NCBI GenBank assembly: GCA_964405755.1
Contig: CAYOPF010000015.1
Span: 1-33,143, forward strand
Origin: GWF2-33-9 sp964405755
GTDB lineage: Bacteria > Bacteroidota > Ignavibacteria > Kapaibacteriales > UBA2268
Reading direction: 5' to 3'
DNA length: 33,143 nt
In this document: piece after piece, positions 25,394-32,793 of the stretch
Layout: each line of letters starts with the position of its first letter
Numbering within the stretch: the first letter of the stretch is position 1
Translations under genes and position numbers: made by a program
The notes under the pieces: generated by a model
Told to the model about the DNA's origin: nothing
Databases searched by the model: none
Seen by the model: the letters and a program-made list of their open reading frames with translations, nothing else

Positions 25394-25423
25394 AATTATA
25401 AGTTTATGAAATAAAAAAGATTA

Positions 25424-25436
25424 CAAAATTACGAAA
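25424..25436 (-). promoter_or_regulatory. Promoter word TTTCGTAATTTTG upstream of the YitT gene
   Basis: Exact minus-strand copy, 31 bases before the ATG at 25393. Confidence 0.75.
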
Positions 25437-25519
25437 GTTTATTTGAAAATAAAAAATAATATTTTGCTTAAAAACGTAATTTTTTTAAAAAATTATTGTC
25501 TAAATTATATAAGAATATG

Positions 25520-25527
25520 TAAGTTTG
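25520..25527 (+). promoter_or_regulatory. -7 box TAAGTTTG with TTG 21 bases upstream
   Basis: TAAGTTTG fits TAnnTTTG, and TTG at 25496-25498 sits 21 bases upstream, the usual -33 spacing for Bacteroidota. It is 22 bases before the ATG at 25549. Confidence 0.6.
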
Positions 25528-25548
25528 TTTATAATTATGGAGTATAGA

Positions 25549-26515
25549 ATGAAAAAGTTATTTTACTCATCAGTTTTATTTTTATTATTAATGTCGTTAT
25601 CAGCAAAAAGCGATACGCCGTGTGATTCAGCTTATCCATACATCACATATAAGATCAACAAATTAACACAATTTCCTCCATATTCATTAAGTATGCCAAT
25701 TGATGTTATATATGGTTATATTGCAATCGACAGTATAACGTATCATTCTCATCCATGGCTGGCTTATCAGTATATGCTGAATCAACCTTTTAATGATACA
25801 TTGAAAAAGATATTCAAACACTACTACAAAATGGTTGATTGAGATCCAATTAAGTACCTACAAACGATATTTTTCGTAGATAATTACACCATTTCAGCCG
25901 GACATTCACTTGAAAGCAATATTCGAAATGTAATAAAGAAGAAATCTGAGCAACCTATATTGGACTACCCAATTTTAATATCAGATTATATTCTTCATAT
26001 AAAACCTAAAGGAATAATTGCATATATGGATTCTACAGCACCCAAACCAATAGATGCCTGCTATGATGTTATGTGTGAAGTAATTGATACCATCAAAGGT
26101 AAAGTAATACCTTTAAAGCACTTCCCCGAAACTCCAGGTGGAATTATACAACAAGATCCAGACAAAAAAATGCAATACGAACCAGAAAAATTACCTTTAC
26201 CCGATTCTGCATTTGTATTTGGATATTGCCCTGGATGGGCTTATGGTTTAAAGGAACCCGATAAATCACCCTTAATTAAATTAAACCAAGAATATATAGT
26301 TTTTTATAAAATCATTCATTATATGCGAAGACTCAACACATTTATATATCGATTTCTCTCCAGCTTGGCCTGATTATTCTAGTTTTCTAATTTTAAAAAT
26401 TCAAGATGGAAATGTTGTGGATCCAAGTGATTCTTTTGGCTGGGGTGAAATTGTTCCCTTAACTCAGCGGAAAGAGCTGCTCAGAAGTAGAATTCAGCAA
26501 ATTCTGAGCTATTAG
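25549..26515 (+). pseudogene. Broken secreted protein of unknown function
   Basis: The ATG at 25549 (GGAG upstream) gives a signal peptide (MKKLFYSSVLFLLLMSLSA). The frame is stopped by TGA at 25840-25842 but continues in the same frame to about 26300 with sensible protein (TISAGHSLESNI, HFPETPGGIIQQDPDKK, GYCPGWAYGLKE). It then shifts: removing one T from the run of six at 26300-26305 joins it to STHLYIDFSPAWPDY and on to a stop at 26515. So one nonsense change and one frameshift break a gene of about 321 codons. The real stop overlaps the strong SD of the next gene, so the two were one operon. No domain recognised. Confidence 0.75.
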
Positions 26516-26523
26516 GAGGAGAA

Positions 26524-27780
26524 ATGATGAAAGCTATTTATCTATTTTGCATATTTTCTTTAATATTTTTATTATTTTTTATTAACACAGCAATTGCAGA
26601 ACCTTGCGGAGTTGAATTAAATTGTAATCCAAATGCTCCGAAAATGTATCAATTTTGTGATAAAAATGGGAATATTTGGAAATTTTGTGCCGCCAATCCA
26701 TTTGATTTTGATGGTGGGGAATATTTTCAAGACTATAACCCTTTTACAATTTTAAAACTAAACGGTGCAAATGTTCCTCTGTGTTTGGAAATCGATAATG
26801 CAAATCGAGGACCTAACGCCATTATAAAAAGCAGTATCTGTGGTGATGGAGTATGTTCTACAGGTAATGTTTACGACCCTGCCGATTTAGAATTCGATAT
26901 CAAAGAAGCCGAAAGAATGTGGAAGTGTATTTGTGGTTGGCAAGATAATGACTGTGGTTGTATTGTAAAAGTTAAGTTTGTGAATGAAAATAATATATTT
27001 AAAAATCTAAATCGAAGAATATTTAAAGATGCGAAAGAAGAACCTGCTACAAATACTCTGCGTCTGAGCAAGAACCAATATAAGAACAATGAATATCATA
27101 CTATAGATGATTATGAAGTTATTTCTGATTGCGAAATTAAGTGTGAAGATTTGACAATTTACTTAAACCACACTGTTGAATACACAAGAAGAGATATAAA
27201 TTCAAATACTAACGATTATGCATCCTTTTTCACATCAAAATCCATTGTAGATAATTGGGATTATAATTATTGGGGAAACAAAAAGCCAAGCTCACCAAAT
27301 TTAAGGATCGTGATTCTATATAATTTAGGAGAGTTGTATGGTTTTATAGGTTCCACTAAAAGCGATGAGAATGACGATGATTGTTCCGGTACAAGCCTAA
27401 GTTCAATCGAACTTGAAGAGATATTTTCATTGGAATATCGTCAATTAACAAAAGGTACGAAATGTGCTTTTAGCTCACTTTATTGTCCAAATATATATTC
27501 AGTAAACGATAAACCAAATATCAACAACATTCAGATTTACCCCAATCCAACAAGTGATGAATTTACAATAATTTTACCACAAATAACTTTGTTCCCAATA
27601 ATAAGCATTAGAATAATTTCCATTGATGGGAAGGTAGTATTCGAGCGAGAATATAACGGAGATCTACTTACAGAAAGCACAATCAAAATAACAGACTTAA
27701 ACCTTCCGGATGGTGCATTTAATTTACAGGTAATTAACGGCTTACGAGTATTAACAACGCAATTTATGGTTAATAGGTAA
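26524..27780 (+). CDS. Cys-rich T9SS-exported protein, possible inactive metalloprotease
   Basis: A 418-residue protein (MM start at 26524 or 26527) with strong SD AGGAGGAG and a signal peptide ending near AIAEP. Many cysteines lie in residues 28-146. Residues 338-418 form a T9SS type A sorting domain (IQIYPNPTSDEFTI, later PDGAFNLQV). In the middle, RIVILYNLGELYGFIG (261-276) aligns with the HExGHxxGF helix of secreted zinc proteases, but the three zinc-site residues are Tyr266, Asn267 and Glu270 instead of His, Glu and His. The CxxxSLYCPN segment after it also fits that protease layout. It is therefore perhaps a pseudoenzyme. Coupled to the broken gene upstream. Confidence 0.82.
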   Translation: MMKAIYLFCIFSLIFLLFFINTAIAEPCGVELNCNPNAPKMYQFCDKNGNIWKFCAANPFDFDGGEYFQDYNPFTILKLNGANVPLCLEIDNANRGPNAIIKSSICGDGVCSTGNVYDPADLEFDIKEAERMWKCICGWQDNDCGCIVKVKFVNENNIFKNLNRRIFKDAKEEPATNTLRLSKNQYKNNEYHTIDDYEVISDCEIKCEDLTIYLNHTVEYTRRDINSNTNDYASFFTSKSIVDNWDYNYWGNKKPSSPNLRIVILYNLGELYGFIGSTKSDENDDDCSGTSLSSIELEEIFSLEYRQLTKGTKCAFSSLYCPNIYSVNDKPNINNIQIYPNPTSDEFTIILPQITLFPIISIRIISIDGKVVFEREYNGDLLTESTIKITDLNLPDGAFNLQVINGLRVLTTQFMVNR

Positions 27781-27782
27781 AA

Positions 27783-28283
27783 TTACTTTTTACCTATAGA
27801 ATCAAGAAAAGTGTCTATAACTTTCTTATCAATAATATTATCAAAAAGTTTTTTCCATTTGTTGCTTGCCATCATTTTACGCGCTCCTTTTTCGACCTTT
27901 TCCTCACTTGGGAAAATACTTTCGATGAAATCAAAAGTTAAGCCGATACCCCATCCAAGTATTGGGAATACCGCCCAACCAATGCCGCCCGACATCACAA
28001 CATTTAATCCAACAAGAAATCCGTTGATAATTACGTAGGATGATAGATGCTGGTAAAATTCCCTCTTCTTTCTTCTCTTCCAAATAATTTTGGCATTCTC
28101 GAATTGAGTAACCGAAGCATCCTCGCGCATAGCAATGCGAACCTGATTCTGGTCGATGTTCAATTCCTCGGCAATGCGAATAATTTCCGATTCCGACAAA
28201 GCATCTCCTTTGGACGAAGAGGCCTCCATCGCACGACGAAGGATACGGTCAACTTCTTGTTTTGAATATAACTTCTCGGACAT
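27783..28283 (-). CDS. 2TM domain protein with N-terminal SHOCT-like region
   Basis: A 166-residue protein. Residues 1-55 form helices with the pattern YSKQEVDRILRRAMEAS and LSESEIIRIAEELNIDQNQV, found before 2TM domains. Residues about 68-130 are the 2TM domain: a basic RRKKREFYQHLSSYVIING, two helices, then GWGIGLTFDF. The tail is charged. 2TM domains occur alone or on histidine kinases; the function is unknown. It is convergent with the T9SS gene, with only 2 bases between the stops. Confidence 0.85.
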   Translation of the reverse strand: MSEKLYSKQEVDRILRRAMEASSSKGDALSESEIIRIAEELNIDQNQVRIAMREDASVTQFENAKIIWKRRKKREFYQHLSSYVIINGFLVGLNVVMSGGIGWAVFPILGWGIGLTFDFIESIFPSEEKVEKGARKMMASNKWKKLFDNIIDKKVIDTFLDSIGKK

Positions 28284-28305
28284 AAAGATATGTTTAGTTA
28301 AATAA

Positions 28306-28313
28306 CAAAACTA
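28306..28313 (-). promoter_or_regulatory. -7 box TAGTTTTG for the 2TM gene
   Basis: On the minus strand GTTAGTTTTGTTA contains a full TAnnTTTG match, 22 bases before the ATG at 28283. Confidence 0.5.
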
Positions 28314-28389
28314 ACAACTTTTTTTCAAAATAAAATTAAGTTCACTGCTAAATACGAAAATAATATAAGTTTTGTTATGAATTGCTGTT

Positions 28390-29172
28390 TTATACTGCTG
28401 TTTCGTAGCTCATGTTATTGGCAGCCAAATTCCGCAGTACTTTTTTGCGGTTCAAAATCTCGTTGTCAATTTGGAATAGTTTGAGCATCAATCGTTGTTT
28501 TCGGGTTGCTATCCAGATTCTATCCTTTAATTTTTCTTTAAAAACATAAGGTTCTTGATTTTGGATTTGCTTCAATCTGTTTTTCAATTTATTCAAATTG
28601 AACTCCAGATCCTGAATCTCAGTTCTCAAAGCAGTTTCTTCGCGATTATGATTATTTACGTGGCTACTTTCAGGATTATTCACGATTGTTTGATAGAAAA
28701 TCCGTAATCTTTGAACATCGGTACTTTTATAAGAATCCTGGATATTGTTCCAGAAGCGATCGAATTCAGGTGTAATGCCGGCAACATCCGGATGGAGTTT
28801 TTTTACGATTTGGCGATAAAGCTGCTGGGCTTCGTATTCCTCGTTTACTTTACAATTTGGCACATAGTAATGCGATTTACCGTTAGCAAATGAATTGTTT
28901 GTATTTGAATTATATTTGAGATTTGTATTAGTTTTTCTGTTTCGTTTCGTAGATAATGTTTTGATTTTACTTTCTAACTCTTTTGCTAATTTGTCCCGTT
29001 CCTGAATTTGCTCTTCAATTTCTCCAAAAATGCTATCGTATTCGAACATAATTTGAGTGTAAACTATGTTGGTATAATAGTAGTATTCATCAAGAAGATT
29101 CCATAAATCATTCTTAATCTTAACGATGACTTGCTGCAATTCGTCAATTTTTGGACTGTTTTCTTTCTTCAT
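28390..29172 (-). CDS. J-domain-like protein with flanking coiled coils
   Basis: A 260-residue protein. A coiled coil at about 48-75 (IEEQIQERDKLAKELE) is followed by an Asn/Thr-rich linker. Then comes a J-domain-like segment at about 112-165 with the HPD motif at 127-129 (LYRQIVKKLHPDVAG), which in DnaJ proteins stimulates DnaK ATPase. A second coiled coil (about 175-205) and a basic tail follow. The J domain is internal rather than N-terminal and lacks zinc-finger or substrate domains, so it may recruit DnaK to one client. No dnaK is in the window. Confidence 0.83.
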   Translation of the reverse strand: MKKENSPKIDELQQVIVKIKNDLWNLLDEYYYYTNIVYTQIMFEYDSIFGEIEEQIQERDKLAKELESKIKTLSTKRNRKTNTNLKYNSNTNNSFANGKSHYYVPNCKVNEEYEAQQLYRQIVKKLHPDVAGITPEFDRFWNNIQDSYKSTDVQRLRIFYQTIVNNPESSHVNNHNREETALRTEIQDLEFNLNKLKNRLKQIQNQEPYVFKEKLKDRIWIATRKQRLMLKLFQIDNEILNRKKVLRNLAANNMSYETAV

Positions 29173-29468
29173 GCTACTTATTTCAATTCCACATAATTAA
29201 TAATTAATATATGTGCAGATTGATAATATTTGTACCAATTCTTTATACTGCATTTTTATATTTTGTTAACATCATTAAAAATATGGTATTAACAAAACTA
29301 TGAATATAAAATTAAGAAAAAAAAACATATTACACAATGATGAGTTTTCAACATTCTAAATCTTAATGGCGATTATTCAGCAAAATATATTGCCATACAT
29401 TCATATAAAATTTGAATCGTCTATAATCGTCCTAATTCAATAATTAATTAAAAAAATAAAGGAAAAAA
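29173..29468. other. Divergent intergenic region before trxB
   Basis: Nearly 300 very AT-rich bases between the J-domain gene and trxB. It contains an inverted repeat, TTTTGTTAA (29261-29269) with TTAACAAAA (29289-29297), and a loose TAAAATTTG near 29405, possibly the trxB promoter. No gene or RNA recognised. Confidence 0.4.
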
Positions 29469-30416
29469 ATGTCTTCACATTACGAAATTATTATTATCGG
29501 AACTGGTCCTGCCGGATTGACTGCGGCTATATATTCCGCAAGAGCAAATCGCAAAACATTAATTTTGGAAGGTCCCCAACCAGGTGGGCAATTGATGACA
29601 ACTACCGAGGTCGAAAATTATCCTGGTTTTGCAGATGGTGTGCAAGGACCCGAAATGATGGAAATTTTTCGCAAACAAGCACAAAGGTTCGATGCCGACA
29701 CTAAATACGAAACAGTAACAGAAGTGGATTTTAATAGCCGTCCATTTGCAATCAAAACCGATGCAGACGCATCCTATACTGCAGATGCATTGATTATTGC
29801 TACTGGTGCGAGTGCCAAACGACTGAATATTCCCTCAGAACACGAATATTATGGATTTGGCATTAGTGGATGTGCCACATGCGATGGATTCTTTTATCGC
29901 GGCAAAAACGTAATAGTCGTCGGAGGTGGCGATACTGCAATGGAAGACGCACTATATTTAGCTAACTTAGTAAACTCAGTTACTTTAATTCACCGTCGTG
30001 ATGATTTCCGTGCCTCCAAAATTATGTTACAAAGGGCACAAAATCATCCAAAAATAAAAATATTGACAAATGTAGTTATCGACGAATTCTATGGCGAAGC
30101 AAAAGGTTTTGCAAAGTCGCTAACAGGAGTAAAACTGCTAAACACAAAAACTAACGAAATAACTGATATGCCAATTGATGGTGTATTCCTGGCAATCGGC
30201 CATACTCCAAACACAGATTTATTCAAGGATGAAATGAAAACAGATTCCGTTGGCTATCTGATAACCGAAGGGAAATCGACATATACAAATATTCCGGGAG
30301 TTTTTGCATGCGGTGATGTCCAAGATCCGATTTATCGTCAGGCAGTAACTGCCGCAGGAAGTGGTTGCGCTGCATCTATCGACGCAGATCGCTGGCTTTC
30401 GGAGCATGGCAAATAA
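29469..30416 (+). CDS. trxB: Thioredoxin-disulfide reductase
   Basis: A 315-residue FAD enzyme that reduces thioredoxin with NADPH. All landmarks are present: FAD site GTGPAGLTAAIYSARA (11-26), redox pair Cys135-A-T-Cys138 followed by Asp139, NADPH site GGGDTAMEDA (152-161) with HRRDDFRAS (175-183), and the C-terminal GVFACGDV motif. Length is typical. AAAGGAAAAAA precedes the ATG. It has its own leader. The 3' end overlaps an antisense frame of the Rhs fragment. Confidence 0.97.
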   Translation: MSSHYEIIIIGTGPAGLTAAIYSARANRKTLILEGPQPGGQLMTTTEVENYPGFADGVQGPEMMEIFRKQAQRFDADTKYETVTEVDFNSRPFAIKTDADASYTADALIIATGASAKRLNIPSEHEYYGFGISGCATCDGFFYRGKNVIVVGGGDTAMEDALYLANLVNSVTLIHRRDDFRASKIMLQRAQNHPKIKILTNVVIDEFYGEAKGFAKSLTGVKLLNTKTNEITDMPIDGVFLAIGHTPNTDLFKDEMKTDSVGYLITEGKSTYTNIPGVFACGDVQDPIYRQAVTAAGSGCAASIDADRWLSEHGK

Positions 30417-30606
30417 TTAAGATTAATCTTTTATTTACTGTATTCCCACCACCTTTCTCCTTCTCTGGAGCGAGCCCCGATGGGTCAGTGTACGAAATGG
30501 GATTATTGAACGAATACGAATACGGCGAATGGCTTGGAAATACATCCAAAAGTGGATCCACCGAAAGAAATCTACCAATTTGTGGGTCGTACACCCTTGC
30601 ACCCAT
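30376..30606 (-). pseudogene. Rhs core tip fragment 1
   Basis: The frame reads GARVYDPQIGRFLSVDP, then NNPISYTDPSGLAPEKEKG, the C-terminal end of an Rhs/YD-repeat core with the PxxxxDPxGL motif after which polymorphic toxin domains begin. Only about 55 residues are Rhs; the rest runs antisense into the trxB end and has no toxin features. There is no N-terminal core, so it is a displaced tip. The hicA stop is just upstream. About 70 percent alike by eye to fragment 2 at 31053-31403. Confidence 0.85.
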
Positions 30607-30625
30607 TAAATATTTTATAAATGAA

Positions 30626-30853
30626 TTAGGTCTTAATTATCTTATTAAATTCTTCCACACTTAAACCCGTTTGTTTAATAATTCCACGTAACGTACCTCT
30701 GTCCAGTACTTTATGATTGGGAATTACAATTTGGGAAAATGGTTCATCCTTACGCACTACAACATGACTACCCTTTTGTCTAAGAAAACGGTAACCGATT
30801 TTCATTAGAAGTTTTAAACACTCCTCGCCAGAGATGACAGGTAAATTGCTCAT
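30626..30853 (-). CDS. hicA: HicA-type mRNA interferase toxin
   Basis: A 75-residue protein: SGEECLKLLMKIGYRFLRQKG then SHVVVRK, with the family's catalytic His in GSH, then IPNHKVLDRGTLRGIIKQTGLS. It is a dsRNA-binding-like fold toxin that cleaves mRNA and is held by HicB. The ATG at 30853 overlaps the hicB stop as ATGA, so the order is hicB-hicA. It lies between two Rhs core tips. Confidence 0.95.
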   Translation of the reverse strand: MSNLPVISGEECLKLLMKIGYRFLRQKGSHVVVRKDEPFSQIVIPNHKVLDRGTLRGIIKQTGLSVEEFNKIIKT

Positions 30854-31056
30854 ACACAAATTAAAATGGAATCCAATTTATCTTCAGGAATGTGCAATCC
30901 ATCATTTCGTAAAACCTCTTCATATAAAGAAATAGCTTCCTGTATGTTTATGATAGCTTCCTGGCGGCTACTTCCTTGAGATATACAACCCGGTAACGAA
31001 GGGCATTCAGCCACCCAGTAACCATCCTCACCTGGATAAATTAATACTTGTCTCAT
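30850..31056 (-). CDS. hicB: HicB-type antitoxin (short form)
   Basis: A 68-residue protein with the HicB core YWVAECPSLPGCISQGSSR and the helix EAIINIQEAISLYEE. It lacks the C-terminal DNA-binding domain that longer HicBs use for autoregulation. The ATG at 31056 is chosen over the upstream frame start because it has a strong SD, AAGGAGG. That SD and the ATG lie inside the end of Rhs fragment 2, whose TGA overlaps this ATG. Confidence 0.94.
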   Translation of the reverse strand: MRQVLIYPGEDGYWVAECPSLPGCISQGSSRQEAIINIQEAISLYEEVLRNDGLHIPEDKLDSILICV

Positions 31057-31403
31057 AACATTATCCTCCTTTTTATACACAAAATTACAAAATTATTTGA
31101 AAAATTATACTGATCCCCTTTCTCTTTCTCTGGAGCAAGCCCCGATGGGTCTTTGTAGGAAAGAGGATTATTTAAAGCATAATTATATGGCGACTGATTA
31201 GGAAATGCCTCAAAGAGAGGATCCAAACTCAAAAAGCGACCTATACTTGGGTCATATATTCGAGCTCCCATATTCATAAACGAACTCTCGAGGTCTTTCG
31301 ATTCCCCGTTAAATCCCTTCCAGCCATTCTCCGCTGCTCCACTCGTCTAAAGCGTATCACCAAACGGTTTGTAGTCGTAATTGCTGCTTATTTGTGAATT
31401 CGT
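31053..31403 (-). pseudogene. Rhs core tip fragment 2 with in-frame TAG
   Basis: From 31403 the frame reads SSNYDYKPFGDTL, a TAG at 31347-31349 (Trp expected), then ENGWKGFNGESKDLE, GARIYDPSIGRFLSLDP and NNPLSYKDPSGLAPEKEKG: an Rhs core end with PxxxxDPxGL. After EKEKG there is no toxin; the sequence passes through the hicB promoter and SD and ends in a TGA overlapping the hicB ATG. It is a dead displaced tip. It lies downstream of the proposed immunity lipoprotein at 31442. Confidence 0.85.
31088..31095 (-). promoter_or_regulatory. -7 box TAATTTTG for hicBA
   Basis: On the minus strand CAAATAATTTTGTAATTTTG contains TAATTTTG, 32 bases before the hicB ATG. It lies exactly where the toxin part of Rhs fragment 2 should begin. 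Confidence 0.5.
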
Positions 31404-31441
31404 TTAAATATCCTCAATTTATGTGTGAAAATTATTTAAAA

Positions 31442-31978
31442 TCACAAAATCACATATTCAAAATCAACTAATCTTAAATACCAAACTCCATCTTTTCTTA
31501 GGCCAAAAGTGAAAATAACTGCTCCATTATTGTTATTATCGTTTCTTATCATTCCTTTCTTAATAACATAACCATTGAAAATATGTGTTATTTCATTTAT
31601 TTCTTTACTTTCGTATTCAGGGTATCGTTCAGTTGCATCACCTCTTCTAAATCTTTCCATGTTATTTACATTAAAAAAATCTATTTCATCAATCTCATAA
31701 CCATTTTTGGACAGTCCATTAAAATAATCTGAGAATCTTTCACGCATGAATTTTATAATTGAATAATTTTTATCATAATAATGACTCTTAAAAATTACTG
31801 AATCAATATTTTGATAATTATTAATAATATCATCTATAAATGAATATATTTCATCAAAATAAATCTTTTGTTTGGCATTTTTATTATTTTCTTCATTCTT
31901 ATTTTTCATTGCTGAACAACTAAAAAGTAAGGGTATAATAACTGATATCATTAAAATTATTATAATATTTCGTCTCAT
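31442..31978 (-). CDS. Lipoprotein, proposed immunity protein 1
   Basis: A 178-residue protein with a lipoprotein signal (hydrophobic 4-19, lipobox LLFSCS, Cys21). The mature part is highly charged and Asn-rich, then folds with the pattern FIDDIINNY, FSDYFNGLSKNGYEID, ERYPEYESKEINEI and a final WYLRLVDFEY. It is paralogous to the lipoprotein at 32238-32792, which follows a similar metallopeptidase domain. Its SD, AGGAGGT at 31984-31990, is formed by the last codons of the upstream toxin gene. I propose a membrane-tethered periplasmic immunity protein; this is inference from gene order and pairing. Confidence 0.7.
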   Translation of the reverse strand: MRRNIIIILMISVIIPLLFSCSAMKNKNEENNKNAKQKIYFDEIYSFIDDIINNYQNIDSVIFKSHYYDKNYSIIKFMRERFSDYFNGLSKNGYEIDEIDFFNVNNMERFRRGDATERYPEYESKEINEITHIFNGYVIKKGMIRNDNNNNGAVIFTFGLRKDGVWYLRLVDFEYVIL

Positions 31979-31981
31979 AAT

Positions 31982-32251
31982 CTACCTCCTAAATGGATTC
32001 CATTTATTTTTTTTATTTTTATAAAAAGGATAACCTACCAACCCATGAAGTCCTTTATACTCTGTTCTATTAATTGGATTTTGATGATTATTTATTCTTA
32101 TTGTATCTGAAATTTCATCTGCCATTACTTCTCTTATATCATCATGAAAGTCATAATAATCAGTGAATGAGAATTTCAGCCAACTATGTGCCCATTCATG
32201 ATGGAAAAATGTCAATATTTTAATCATATCTAACATTTTAATAAAATTCAT
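31982..32251 (-). CDS. Orphan gluzincin-like metallopeptidase toxin domain 1
   Basis: A short protein of about 89 residues (ATG 32251; TTG 32257 also possible) with FHHEWAHSWLKF, then after 18 residues EVMAD. HExxH plus a downstream ExxxD is the zinc-site layout of gluzincin proteases. It lacks any secretion or Rhs part and has no visible SD; its start lies within the last bases of lipoprotein 2. It ends in Arg-Arg-TAG (AGG AGG TAG), which is also the SD of lipoprotein 1. It is probably a displaced C-terminal toxin tip; it may or may not be expressed. Confidence 0.65.
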   Translation of the reverse strand: MNFIKMLDMIKILTFFHHEWAHSWLKFSFTDYYDFHDDIREVMADEISDTIRINNHQNPINRTEYKGLHGLVGYPFYKNKKNKWNPFRR

Positions 32252-32792
32252 AACCAATCATTCGAAAGTACCACGTGTTATTTTTTCGATGACAAAAAGT
32301 AATTACTAAATCACTGCTATTCTCATGATAATTACTTTTAGCATCTTTTAAAGCTAAATGAATATTACAAATTTCAGTAACATCTTTGCCTTCTTGACTA
32401 TCTGGTTTAGGATATCTTTCAACAATATCGTGGTAATTTAATACTCGATATCTTATTGTTTCTTGATCTTTAAGTTTAAATAAATATGCATCTGTAATTG
32501 TATATCCAATTTCTAAACATTGTTTAAAGTAGTCTGACAAATATGGTCGAAATTTTGAGTCTGAATATTCTTTATCCCATAATTCACTCTTTTGAATATA
32601 AAAATTATAATGATTGTAGTTTAAAATTAAGGAATCTACAAAATTAATTAATTCTTTATTCTTTACTTTACTTGTAATTAATCCTGATTTAATGTAAAAA
32701 TAAATTGATGATGTTGGTCGATAAATTACAGCACATCCGTTAAATATAAATATTATTATCAAAAATGAAACTAAATTATTTTTGTACTTCAT
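32238..32792 (-). CDS. Lipoprotein, proposed immunity protein 2
   Basis: A 184-residue protein. The ATG at 32792 is chosen because AGGAGGT stands 3 bases away and the product starts with a lipoprotein signal (lipobox IFNGC, Cys near residue 19). It shares with lipoprotein 1 the pattern FVDSLILNY, LSDYFKQCLEIGYTI, ERYPKPDSQE and a final WYFRMIGYEF, so the two are paralogues. It lies directly after the second metallopeptidase domain. Toxin specificity would be expected to match its neighbour. Confidence 0.72.
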   Translation of the reverse strand: MKYKNNLVSFLIIIFIFNGCAVIYRPTSSIYFYIKSGLITSKVKNKELINFVDSLILNYNHYNFYIQKSELWDKEYSDSKFRPYLSDYFKQCLEIGYTITDAYLFKLKDQETIRYRVLNYHDIVERYPKPDSQEGKDVTEICNIHLALKDAKSNYHENSSDLVITFCHRKNNTWYFRMIGYEFY

Positions 32793-32793
32793 A

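Noticed and set aside
25840..25900. In-frame TGA as selenocysteine or recoded Trp codon, with a weak hairpin at about 25857
   Set aside because: The hairpin has mismatches in its stem and unsuitable loop bases, no selenium gene is in view, TGA ends other genes normally, and the same gene also has a frameshift. Mutation or error is simpler.
26869..27089. Minus-strand frame inside the Cys-rich T9SS gene
   Set aside because: Shadow of the coding strand; no domain, signal or ribosome site.
30365..30664. Plus-strand frame after trxB
   Set aside because: It is the antisense of the Rhs tip and has no codon-level support of its own.
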